A stretch of 64,000 nt of DNA from Brettanomyces bruxellensis (taxonomy: Eukaryota > Ascomycota > Pichiomycetes > Pichiales > Pichiaceae), in NCBI RefSeq assembly GCF_011074885.1, contig NC_054685.1, forward strand, positions 682,001 through 746,000, in the 5' to 3' direction. Each line of letters opens with the position of its first letter. Positions within the stretch are counted from its first letter, which is position 1. Positions 17,801-26,587 of the stretch are shown in pieces. The translations under genes were made by a program, and so were the position numbers. Under the pieces are notes generated by a model. It worked only from the letters and a program-made list of their open reading frames with translations, had not been told where the DNA came from and ran no database searches.

Positions 17801-20800
17801 ATCAGAAGGTTCAGCATACGAGTGACAGTCGGATGTATTGTCACCACCGTTGCTATTTGGGTCATCATCGTTGGTACTCCCGGAAATATTCAAGTTGACG
17901 GTCTGGATCCATGGAAGAAGGACGGCAATGATATCTCTACGGGGTGCAGAATCGACCAGATGAAAAAGCATGGTGAGCTCAGAAATCACCATGTACTTCT
18001 CCTCGGGATGTGCATTGGCAAAATATGTAGACAGCTCAAACAGAGTACGTTTATAGATGATTCGAGAGCGGCAACAAACACCATCTACGTACCTGATGCA
18101 ACCATCGGAATGGTAAAACTTCTGCTCGAGAGTTTCCATCATGCTGGCAGCTGCCGAACGGACAACATATGAGTCAGATCCGCAGGCAAACAAAGCAAGC
18201 GAGAGCATTCTGTAAGGAGGACAGCTTGCCAAAGCTGAGGAGTGATTTTCCGCCTGGAGTGCACCATTCAAAGCAACGAAATAGTCACAGGCACAGGAAT
18301 CATTGCCATAACATCGGCGGACCACGTGGCCTGCCAACACCTTTGATGGTGTATGGGTGAGCAGATCTATGACGGCTGTTGAAGCTAGGCAACGAATGCG
18401 CTCGTTGTGAGTTTTGAATAATGCGTCCGACCAGGAAAGTGTTGCATCGAAATCAAACGTGTCCGGCTTGACTTGCTTGCCACTTTTAGGCCTCGACTTT
18501 CCATCGGCATCAACATTGTACGCGGAGTCTATGGCAGAACTGCTGCATAGCTCGGTCATGCAGCTGATGGCTGAATACTGCAACTGATGCTTTTGCAACT
18601 CAAGGGATGCAATCATTGTGACGGAGGACCCGGCAGCATGTGCCATAGTGCTGTATCTGTTCTGGAAAAGACTGATGCTGGGCCCATAACCGGACCACTC
18701 CATCATAAACATGAAAGCACGCTTTCTGAAGCTGTAAGGAAGCCATCTCTCGACATCGGCAGACTTGACGAGCTCGCGATGTAAGCATTCAAGCAAACCG
18801 CAGAAATACCGGCGGAGACGCTGGAACTTGAAGCTATGCTGAGCCGACGGAGACAGCAACTGGGCCTGGACATCCAATAAGAGTGCCTGCAACCTGGAGA
18901 GAATCCAGTCATCGGCGAATTGCTGGTTCTTGCGGCCAAACCGCGAGATTACCTTGTTGAGAATGCAGCATATCTCCGTTGCCAAGGGGGTGGCAACTGT
19001 TATCGGAGAAACTGCAGGTGAGAGGGACCTGGAGTGTGAATGCGAGTATTTGGTACTGTGCTGTTTGGAAGCCAAGCTTGTAGAAGAGTCGCTGGATGGC
19101 GGAGCACTTGCCAAGGCAGCTTTTCCGGGTCCCGAGTCAGAAATTCGGGCAGAAACGACCTGGGCCGAAGGAGAAACAAGTGAGGAAGAAGGATCCGCGT
19201 TGCCGTTCAAGGCCAGATCGACCTCCTGGACAAAACTGCGAAAAATGTTGACGTTTAGGCACGAAAGACCCTCAACCAGTGCCTCGCGGAGCTTGACATT
19301 GCTTGTGGTGAGAAGTGGGATGGTAATTCTGAAAACAGAGCGGGCTGACGTAATTTTCTGGTGCTGTACAGTGAGAAGTTGGGACGGTTTTCCTGCCCCG
19401 GCGGCAGCAGCTGAGAATGCACGGCCCACCAACAGACTATTGCTTCTTTTAACGGCCTGGAGGGCACGCAACTTGGCGTTTTTGGGCGGCAAGGCGGTGG
19501 CAGAGGAGGGCACGTGCAATCTCTGGTCGCCGGTGCTGGTGAGCGAGCTACAAGCAACCTTCAAGTAAAGCATGTACTCCCAGACTAGCGCGTTTGCACT
19601 TCCGACGGGTCTTCCGGAGCCTAGCCGCACAATGGAGTCGTACAATTGAACCAATCGGATGCAGCTGAGGCTCCGGACAATGGCAATCTGGATAACACAC
19701 TTCTGAACTAGCTGCTCCAGCACAGAGTCAAATATTTTGAACCAGAGTGCAGCATCTACACCATGTGGAGACTCGGCAATTCGGAGAACTATGGCCTTTC
19801 GGCCGAGTCTCTGCAGCCGCGCGCACCTCTTTCGCTCGGCCTCCGAGAGCAAGGCCCGCTTGGCAGAGATGAAGCTGAAAAAATCCATCTTGCCGATGAC
19901 CTGGATGGCCCTGGTGCCAAAGTCGGCAGCAAACTTTGACGGTGTACGGGTGTGGGAGGGCTTGGGGTCGGATTTTTCCGGCAGGAGCTGGAGTCCTGGG
20001 TTCGAACCCGGGGCTGCCCCTGGGACGGCCTTTTCTGTCAACACGTAAATGGAGTCGTCGAACTGCGTAACAGTCCGCAGGATTTCGGCACCAAGGTACC
20101 GGAGTCGAGAGTCGTGGCTGAAAAAGAAGAAAAGCCCATTTCCCTCGACCTCGTCGACGGTGTTGGCGATGTTTTTGAGCTCGAGCGAGTCCAACTGGCG
20201 GGTGAAGTGTGGAGCTTGCTGAACAAAGCCTCGATTCACATCGTACATGGCAGCTGCAGGTTCCGCATCCACAACGGCCCCATCCTCATCGGGAGATGCC
20301 AAAAGCGACTCCTGCCAGCTCTGGAGAACCTCCAGGTACACCTCGACGAGCCGGACGTAGTTGTCGGAGCACAGGTAGCCGTGACTGACGTAAGAGGCAG
20401 TGCGTTCATCAAGCAAAAACGCAACACTCGAAAAACTGCCCGTCACCACCCCGGGGTGCCGCTTGACGACGAGCAACTTGAGCGCGTCGACGCAGTACGC
20501 GGCGATCGACGCGTCGGCGTGCACCACGTTCTTCACGAGCAGCTCCACTAGCCGGCGGTAGCTGGATGCGTCACCTACATCCGCACACCAGGTCACGACG
20601 GAGATGGCCACCGCGAAGATCTCTGCAAGTGGTGCCTTTTTCTGCGTGTGGAAAATCGACAGAGAACGCAACCGCTGCTTGAGCCCCGACCCGGACGACT
20701 GCGACGACTGCGACGAGGAGTCGGCCGAGGCGAACGGCGCGTCGGAGATAGACGACGGCGACCCACCTTGCAGCGGGGACGACGCGGCGATCGGCGACGT

Positions 20801-23404
20801 GGGAGAATCCTCGACGGACGCCGATCGGCGGGTCGGTGCTGTCTCCAAAATGGTGCATCCGACCTCGCGCTGGAGCATGGCGAGAAGCTTCTGGAAGATT
20901 CCAGACACCTCCAGGTGCACGGCGGCATTCGAAGATGTGAGCTTGAAAACCTGGCCTGCAGACCCGGTGGCCGCATTGCAGAAATCTAGCGGGTCCATGC
21001 ACGACTGCACGATCTCATCAGTGGGGAAAAAGGGCCTCGACGAGTGCTGGTGGTCCCACATGATGCATGCATATGCACGTATGCAGAGCTGGACGCGGTC
21101 AGGCCGCATGGTTTCGAGCGACGCGCCGTCAAACGACGATTTGAGGAGCGGCAGGAAGATGTTCTCCAAAGTGAAGTTGAGCTGCGAGAATGCCATCGCA
21201 CGAAGAATTTGAGCTGCTGCCAACAAAACCGATGCGTCTGCCCCGGCGAACCAGTCGTGCCGCCGGTGGTAGGTGTGCTGGTGGGCGGAGTTAGCCGAGA
21301 TGCCGCCGGAAAAGAGCTCCGTGGCCACATTCTGCATGTTCCTGGTCTTGGCGTTCAACGTGTCCGAGTACCGGAACAGGTACGACCACAGCAACCGCGC
21401 AATGCACGCCACAATCGTGTACTTGTCCTGAGGCGGCAGTTTCGGACGCAACCGCGCCACAAGCGTGTGTGTCAAGTCCAGCCACCGACCCAAAAACGTG
21501 TCTCTGGGAGAAACACACAATACTGCAACCACCAAAGTTGTTGCAGGCCTCGAAAACGGCTGCTCAGGCCCCCGCTGCGCCAACTTGTATGCCTTTGCGT
21601 AGATTGTCCTTGTGGCATCGATCCACGTCGGGTGGTTCACCTCCGCGGTCAAATTGCCCGCCAAACGCAGAACCAGCTGCCCGAGAACCTCGCAGTACGC
21701 CAGGCATACGGAGTCGTTCTCGCACCGGTAGAAGAACTTCGCCATTGACTTCAGGAAGTCCGCGGCCTCCTCGAATCGCTCCAGAGACGTATTCGACAGC
21801 CTTAAGTACCGCATTGCGTGGATCAGAAGGCACAATGTGGCCTCAGAGACGGCCGACCCGCTCGTATAGCCCGTTGGGAACCGCTCCAAGTCGCCAATGA
21901 ACCTGTCACTTACACTGAGGAACGAGTGCTCCGACATCTCGCCCACCAGCTCCGCCAAAAGACTCCAGTTTGCCGACTCAATCAGGCTGCCGCTCACCTC
22001 GTACGGATCCATGTTCCGCAACTGCTTGTACATGATTTCCTCCAGTGACTTATCCTCGGCACTCTCAGAAGATGGTTTTCCGCTCTGCCGCACCACCTCG
22101 ATCAGAACTCGCCACAAGATAAACGTCGAAACGCTCAACTGCCGCTCCGCCTGCCGGTATGTGCGTTCTGCCTTCTGGACTTTTTCCAGAAGCTCTGCGA
22201 TCTTCTTCCTGCCCTCTTTCGGCATGTTCTCGGTGCCCTTGCTGCCACACGCACCATCCTTACCGTTTCCGTCTAGCAAGGCCCCATTTTCGCCCTGCGC
22301 CTGCCTGTATGCCGAAATATCCCTCTCCAAAATCGTCCGGGCCATCTCCTTCAGCTCAGACTTGCCCCGACGCCAATGCATCACTGCATCAGTCACACGT
22401 CGCCTCGACTGCCGGGCTATGTACCCGAGGGCTGCAATCGTCCGGTCGAAAGTCGCGTCGACGCCCTCCGCGAGCAGCTCCACCACATTTGGCTCCTGGT
22501 CCACCGGAACCGTGTTGAGGCACATGTTAAGTTTTCTTTCGGCCTCTTTTGTGAACTGCCGCACCATAATGTTGAGTGTGTACGCCGGTGGGCCCCTCCG
22601 GCTGCCAGATTCGGGCATTTCCGTGCTCCTTTCGCCCGTCTCACCGCCCATTTTGTACCCGCTCCCGCCATTTTCGGCGCCCAGCCAAAATCCCATTGGC
22701 TGCTCCCCATACGGATTCGTGTCTCCTGAATCCACATGGTGGTCATGCATCGGCCGTTGCGCCGTCTCCTGTGTCGGCGTCGGCAAGCTTTCCTCGTCTG
22801 TCTCATCCGGAATGCATATCTCGTTTAATTGCGGCTGCATTGCATACTGCGTATGCTGCACCTGTGCATTTTGCGATGCAACACTGATTCCCAACCCGCT
22901 GCTTGTCGTGTCGGCTGCCCTTAGCTCGGCTTTCTGCATTTGCTGTATCTGCTGTCTTCGATGCCCTCTTTTCGTGCCTGATTCCGGCAACGCTTTTTTA
23001 CTTAGCGTCTGCACTTCTTCACTCGTCATCCCCTCTTCATTCATTATCCCCCCTTCACTCATCATTCCCCTTTTACTCGCAGACTGCTGCTGATCATTCT
23101 CATTATTCTGACTTCCATCTCTCTGCATCTCCTGTTTACCGCCCTCAGATCCTCCAAAAACAAATCCCTGAGGGCTCTGCCCGGACTCTCCGCTTGTGTC
23201 TCCACTCGTGTCAACCCCAGACAAGTCCGGAATCTCAATTATCGGCGACGAAAGCATCCCGGTTTGTACAGAACCCTGTTGCTTTGTGGAATGTTCCTGC
23301 TTCATATGTCTTATATTCGAATCCTCATGCTTTTGGCCCTTATTGTTCGATTGACCGGCCAAGTCAGCCCGCTTTCCCTCTCCAGGATCTTGCGGTGCAG
23401 ACAT
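14852..23404 (-). CDS. TAO3: Tao3/Pag1/Furry-like cell-morphogenesis protein
   Basis: A 2850-residue giant of the Furry/Mor2/Pag1 family. Tao3 is the scaffold of the RAM network that helps activate the NDR kinase Cbk1, for polarised growth and daughter-specific transcription. The first ~270 residues are a Gln/Ser/Gly-rich disordered tail. The conserved N-terminal domain starts near NIMVRQFTKEAERKLNMCLN and continues with VVELLAEGVDATFDRTIAAL. A long alpha-helical HEAT-like body follows to about residue 2500, broken by Ser/Pro-rich loops. The last ~250 residues are Asn/Ser/Arg-rich. S. cerevisiae Tao3 is 2376 residues, so this one is longer, mainly through its tails and loops. The 5' part (about 18.7-23.0 kb) is much richer in G+C than the 3' part. 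Confidence 0.88.
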   Translation of the reverse strand: MSAPQDPGEGKRADLAGQSNNKGQKHEDSNIRHMKQEHSTKQQGSVQTGMLSSPIIEIPDLSGVDTSGDTSGESGQSPQGFVFGGSEGGKQEMQRDGSQNNENDQQQSASKRGMMSEGGIMNEEGMTSEEVQTLSKKALPESGTKRGHRRQQIQQMQKAELRAADTTSSGLGISVASQNAQVQHTQYAMQPQLNEICIPDETDEESLPTPTQETAQRPMHDHHVDSGDTNPYGEQPMGFWLGAENGGSGYKMGGETGERSTEMPESGSRRGPPAYTLNIMVRQFTKEAERKLNMCLNTVPVDQEPNVVELLAEGVDATFDRTIAALGYIARQSRRRVTDAVMHWRRGKSELKEMARTILERDISAYRQAQGENGALLDGNGKDGACGSKGTENMPKEGRKKIAELLEKVQKAERTYRQAERQLSVSTFILWRVLIEVVRQSGKPSSESAEDKSLEEIMYKQLRNMDPYEVSGSLIESANWSLLAELVGEMSEHSFLSVSDRFIGDLERFPTGYTSGSAVSEATLCLLIHAMRYLRLSNTSLERFEEAADFLKSMAKFFYRCENDSVCLAYCEVLGQLVLRLAGNLTAEVNHPTWIDATRTIYAKAYKLAQRGPEQPFSRPATTLVVAVLCVSPRDTFLGRWLDLTHTLVARLRPKLPPQDKYTIVACIARLLWSYLFRYSDTLNAKTRNMQNVATELFSGGISANSAHQHTYHRRHDWFAGADASVLLAAAQILRAMAFSQLNFTLENIFLPLLKSSFDGASLETMRPDRVQLCIRAYACIMWDHQHSSRPFFPTDEIVQSCMDPLDFCNAATGSAGQVFKLTSSNAAVHLEVSGIFQKLLAMLQREVGCTILETAPTRRSASVEDSPTSPIAASSPLQGGSPSSISDAPFASADSSSQSSQSSGSGLKQRLRSLSIFHTQKKAPLAEIFAVAISVVTWCADVGDASSYRRLVELLVKNVVHADASIAAYCVDALKLLVVKRHPGVVTGSFSSVAFLLDERTASYVSHGYLCSDNYVRLVEVYLEVLQSWQESLLASPDEDGAVVDAEPAAAMYDVNRGFVQQAPHFTRQLDSLELKNIANTVDEVEGNGLFFFFSHDSRLRYLGAEILRTVTQFDDSIYVLTEKAVPGAAPGSNPGLQLLPEKSDPKPSHTRTPSKFAADFGTRAIQVIGKMDFFSFISAKRALLSEAERKRCARLQRLGRKAIVLRIAESPHGVDAALWFKIFDSVLEQLVQKCVIQIAIVRSLSCIRLVQLYDSIVRLGSGRPVGSANALVWEYMLYLKVACSSLTSTGDQRLHVPSSATALPPKNAKLRALQAVKRSNSLLVGRAFSAAAAGAGKPSQLLTVQHQKITSARSVFRITIPLLTTSNVKLREALVEGLSCLNVNIFRSFVQEVDLALNGNADPSSSLVSPSAQVVSARISDSGPGKAALASAPPSSDSSTSLASKQHSTKYSHSHSRSLSPAVSPITVATPLATEICCILNKVISRFGRKNQQFADDWILSRLQALLLDVQAQLLSPSAQHSFKFQRLRRYFCGLLECLHRELVKSADVERWLPYSFRKRAFMFMMEWSGYGPSISLFQNRYSTMAHAAGSSVTMIASLELQKHQLQYSAISCMTELCSSSAIDSAYNVDADGKSRPKSGKQVKPDTFDFDATLSWSDALFKTHNERIRCLASTAVIDLLTHTPSKVLAGHVVRRCYGNDSCACDYFVALNGALQAENHSSALASCPPYRMLSLALFACGSDSYVVRSAAASMMETLEQKFYHSDGCIRYVDGVCCRSRIIYKRTLFELSTYFANAHPEEKYMVISELTMLFHLVDSAPRRDIIAVLLPWIQTVNLNISGSTNDDDPNSNGGDNTSDCHSYAEPSDECYPSLMVLYNFIEITLKYSHLIQNEVEALWVALASKPATPITEKRAEMTSGNGQVPSTDETTSGARQIFDFLVETFLKLHSLPFIECARQIVVSLSGIPGFDAVNVLLSRLEPKAMVPTHRIKTTSKSQKHQSSTSPVFVHIPDKIFPYVADLQALLRVPEGTPSAPAFSPGELYTIFLADLACTPNKAVQDKLPLLLHLCFVLLDHQLALIQDQACSLLILLIHQYGSRDSPEAKEIVKMLRSPDSKFHLWSYTDDGMPALSSRTSSKNTVSSPRIPDSMDSMVRSVLDVFRPVAPEIQKQWSRIAVDWATTCKVMHIASRSFQVFRSLISFIDTRILRGMLSCLSKTISDESKGIQGFSMQILMTLNAITAELPSSQLIDYPQLFWCTVASLSTVHEHEFIEVLSALSKFLSKIDLDSDETVQCLISTFPPHWEGRFEGLQKILLTGLRSGIAATPSLALLRRLDLLKDSQIVGSGPERLLLSLLANLPVLLHSQTIGKFSAETVHSAEVIVAMADRNNLPGLARIIRSLVHKRFRNKEDFLSQTVSVLKAHFFPTYSAETLVFLLGLLFNSTPWVKTEVMSLLKHVFRAIDLSSDEFVGLGADLVAPLLRLLMTDYVDDALEVLDEASAISASPFDKHYLMMSAGDSTMRKEYEKIATLFGIPDESGWSVPMPAVSTARTRNNIHAVYLACKRESKIEGKSVESSEAVSQAQMTPEAGVSPELPNVITPEPDMGEFDASDVESDLPLEPSVSVPSSYVQYNPLTPEIQQQLNEQQLFSANDELPVNNGSVTGNYGAGNGDTDSLSNMLATLENLDSFFTRDTLGFTDSEAQIDKTGGGNSHNAVTKGAQSAFKVVRNSIGSVASERNNSNLGKANTTMRGNRDTSYTMGMNSRNSRGNRASRGIGSTLFGTPNQSLQKGESDGLFGFDSLILGRSHRKSPNAGTNRLGDLGTPPLRLGTPRSPYRSSRFGRHSRRSAQ

Positions 23405-24207
23405 GCCAATACAAATCTTTGTGCTTGCTATTCTGATAAAGGCCCGCCTAGATCAAGCACTTAAATGAAGCTGTGCCTAGGTGTAGTATGAAAAATGCTG
23501 GCCAAAGGTGTGCTCTGGAATGGTAAGTTGTGATCTTGCCAATTTCAATGTACCAGCGACAACTATATCTTGTCTAGTAATAACAATAAACAAAAGAATG
23601 TTTAAATAAACAGGGGGCAAAGGAGATAGATCAATATAAATACTGAAACACAAGTGATCAAATCAATTTACATGGGGCATCGATCCAATTTTTTTTTTTA
23701 TTTACTTAATTTTTCGACGGCCTTCCTTAGATAAGCCGATTTCCCCTGCATTAGGTAGATCGACCTGATGAGGGGGCGGTTTAAAAAATTTTGGACTGTC
23801 CGCGATCGGAAAACAGACTGGACGAATTATATTCACTCGCACTTTGAAGCTTTGGGGATTTCATAGATATCTCATAGATTTCCCCTCAAAAACTCTTTCA
23901 CATGCTTTATCCAGCATGCAATCTATGCCTACATAGGCTACTTCTCCCCAAAAAGGTACAAACTTAGAACCAAAGGTGCCTTTCAATGCCCCCAGAAGCG
24001 CCCTTTCTTTTTCCCACAATTATTTCAAAAATGTATGTGCAAGACTTAATGCCAGTTGCTATCTTGCACCCCACAGAAGATAAAAGGGAAAGAAGGCAAA
24101 TATATAGATCGTACGACAAAATATAACAATTAGGGTGAATACTTTTACAATTATGATCTATCTTTATTGTCCTCATCAGAGTAATCTGGGCAACTTTATA
24201 TTACTAT
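23405..24207. promoter_or_regulatory. TAO3 upstream region
   Basis: An 803-bp spacer left of the next minus-strand gene's 3' end. It contains an uninterrupted T tract at about 23691-23699, a typical nucleosome-excluding element. No gene is seen. Confidence 0.5.
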
Positions 24208-25797
24208 TTATGCATAAGAGTAGAAGCAACCATCAGGAGCGAACTGGCCGTTTATTCCAAGCCGAACCCAGAAATTCTCGTCGTAGTCTTCTCCTTCCAC
24301 ACCCTTGCCGACGGAATAACCCCTGGCATATAATTCACCATCTTTATCTTCATCTTTACTCTTTTTCAACTTCAGCTCCAAACAATCCGCTGGAACACCA
24401 AACTGCACGAATCTATGACCATTAAGCTTAGAATCAGTGAGAACCCGGCTCTCGTAGACGTTTGTCTTGAATATTGGACCCATTGTCAAAGAAGTATACT
24501 TCTCCCTTATAATTCTTGAGCCTAAGCACGATCTTAAAGTATTGTATAGTCTAGAACTTAGTGGATTCGAGCTTTGCATGCTGTAGACAAGCTTCAAATG
24601 AAGTCCGCCAACTGAGCAACCAATAGTGTTGAATATACCAGTAGAATTTAGATACTCGCTTCTGTCAATGAGGAACTTCTTGAACAAAGAGACTGAAGTT
24701 TGGGACACTAACCGCTTGAGACTTTGGTCCCTGGCAGTTAAAATAGTGACATTTCTATCGATCTTCAGCAAGTCATTTAGGTTATTAACATCGGAATCAG
24801 ACACAACAGAAATCTGTCTGACACCGGAAAGAATTCCACACAAAATATTCATCAAGAGGAAGTTTTTCGACTGACCATCCATTGGGGAGGCAACGACAAG
24901 CAGAGAATCGTCTTTGGACCAATTGAATGCCTTTGGGAGAGACATGAGTCGTGATCCAATGCTTGAGACAAAGCTTCTCTGGAAAAAATCAACCTCTCGA
25001 GACTCATTGATCTCTGTGTAAGGCTTGTTGTTGAATTTCATGTATTGTGTATCTGGATCATACGAATACTTGAAAGTTGGCTCAACGGTGCCGCCAACAT
25101 CGGCAATCTTCGTCTTGAAATCTAGAACTTTTGTGGTCTTTTCATCCGAGGATACGATGCTTGGAATACCTGGTCGGCCAATAACAACAATATTCTTGAA
25201 TCCCATTGAAGAAACCTTGCCGTACTGTGCCGCATCAACAAATATAAGGTCGAGATCTTCAACTGGTTTCTTAGGAAGCGAATTGTAGGAGACAAGAGTC
25301 TTTTCAGACACAAAAAAGCAGCTCAATGCTAGAAAAATGCTCTCCGGTGATGTGAAATCCGTGAAAATTCCAACTTTTGACTTATCGGTCAACCTGCTCG
25401 TCCTTTCTGCAATCTGGTGTAAAAGTGTATTAACCTGGCCAATCGTCAGTTTTAAGCCACTTGGGAACGCAAATTTCATCAGATCAGAAATCCTTTTACC
25501 AGATTTAGTCTCATCTCGAGAGTTTGCATTGGCCAAAGCCTGACTCCAAACATCTTTGAGACAGCCATCTCTCAATTTGTAACCGATTCTTATCCGGAGA
25601 CCTCCGGTCAGTGATATTCCATGTGGCACATTCACAGATCTGTATATCGCAGACTCCCCTTTTTGTCGTGTAGACCCAACTGATGACTGGCGCTCAAGAA
25701 ATGCCGGGTTTATGTCCTGAAAATTATCCTTTATATAAGGATAAGAAATCAAAAGTGTGATAAGACCTATGAGTACTAAAAGTGTCACTACAGACAT
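24208..25797 (-). CDS. ER/membrane-anchored protein resembling a degenerate AMP-binding (acyl-CoA synthetase-like) enzyme
   Basis: A 529-residue protein with an N-terminal membrane anchor (VVTLLVLIGLITLLISYPYI, residues 3-22) followed by a large soluble domain. It resembles the ANL (acyl-CoA synthetase) superfamily in layout. A HGISLTGGLRIRIGY entry motif comes first. A Rossmann-like middle follows with KVGIFTDFTSPESIFLALSCF and LDLIFVDAAQYGKV. Late on, GHRFVQFGVPADCLELKLKK leads to GELYARGYSVGKG, which parallels the family's G-E-L-x-x-R-G motif, and WVRLGINGQFAPDGCFY. The Ser/Thr/Gly-rich ATP-binding loop and the YGxTE motif typical of active enzymes are not evident, so it may be inactive or highly diverged. 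I do not have a confident yeast name. It is divergent from the CDC1-like gene. Confidence 0.6.
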   Translation of the reverse strand: MSVVTLLVLIGLITLLISYPYIKDNFQDINPAFLERQSSVGSTRQKGESAIYRSVNVPHGISLTGGLRIRIGYKLRDGCLKDVWSQALANANSRDETKSGKRISDLMKFAFPSGLKLTIGQVNTLLHQIAERTSRLTDKSKVGIFTDFTSPESIFLALSCFFVSEKTLVSYNSLPKKPVEDLDLIFVDAAQYGKVSSMGFKNIVVIGRPGIPSIVSSDEKTTKVLDFKTKIADVGGTVEPTFKYSYDPDTQYMKFNNKPYTEINESREVDFFQRSFVSSIGSRLMSLPKAFNWSKDDSLLVVASPMDGQSKNFLLMNILCGILSGVRQISVVSDSDVNNLNDLLKIDRNVTILTARDQSLKRLVSQTSVSLFKKFLIDRSEYLNSTGIFNTIGCSVGGLHLKLVYSMQSSNPLSSRLYNTLRSCLGSRIIREKYTSLTMGPIFKTNVYESRVLTDSKLNGHRFVQFGVPADCLELKLKKSKDEDKDGELYARGYSVGKGVEGEDYDENFWVRLGINGQFAPDGCFYSYA

Positions 25798-26587
25798 GGT
25801 TTAAATATGAAATCCTTGTACGCAAACACCAAAGTATTTCCACCTTCTTAATAAATAGTTGTGCTGTTGATAGTAGAGACTGGAAATTATATCCTTACCG
25901 TTCCAGAACTCGGAGTTTTCATCCGTTAGAAAACAAAAGTTTGTCCGGACTACTTCTAAAAAAAGGGGGAAAAATGCTTGGTTATACGCTGCTAAGCGAG
26001 CGATACTGCGAAAAAAGTAGTACGAGGAACGAGCAAATATTTAGGGGATACCTTCACTTAGGGAATAATGCGAAGAATCTTACCGACGGCGGATACGGAT
26101 AACAAATGAGCTCCTACGATAATTTAATTATCTAACTAAGCTTCTGCCTTTTTCGGGCCTCTTCTTATTGTGGTTTTCTGTCAATATTTTTAGGTTTTAT
26201 CGCGTGTCTTAGCGTTTGGATCATCAATAAAAGCGTAATCTGAAAAGGCGCACCCCCTCTCCACTAACAATCCATATTGGCTTCCATCTTATAATTTACA
26301 ATTCACGGCATCAACATTGGCATATACATATAAATTCAAACATATTTGTCTCTGTGACTCCCTTATGAACCCTGATTGTCATTTGTACCAACCTATTTGC
26401 ACGCAGTCAGCGATTCTTTGTCAAATTTAAAGTTACATCCTCACACCAGAGCATTCCAATATATTTTCATCGGTAGGCTAGAACTGAGGTAAACATAGCA
26501 GAATTGGAACTGTTTGAGCCGTTTACAATTCTTAAATTTTCGCTTAATTGAGCTGCAATTTTAAATAATACATTTACAAACGCCAGG
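25798..26587. promoter_or_regulatory. Divergent promoter of the AMP-binding-like gene and the CDC1-like gene
   Basis: A 790-bp region. A TTG-started frame at 25782-26102 overlaps the start of the neighbouring gene and is not supported. No specific site was recognised. Confidence 0.5.

Noticed and set aside
19995..20025. GGTTCGAACCC, a tRNA T-arm-like palindrome
   Set aside because: It lies inside the TAO3 coding frame and no cloverleaf can be built around it.
18930..23436. Long plus-strand frames antisense to TAO3 (up to 398 codons)
   Set aside because: They follow from the high G+C content of TAO3, lack family motifs and overlap a well-supported gene.
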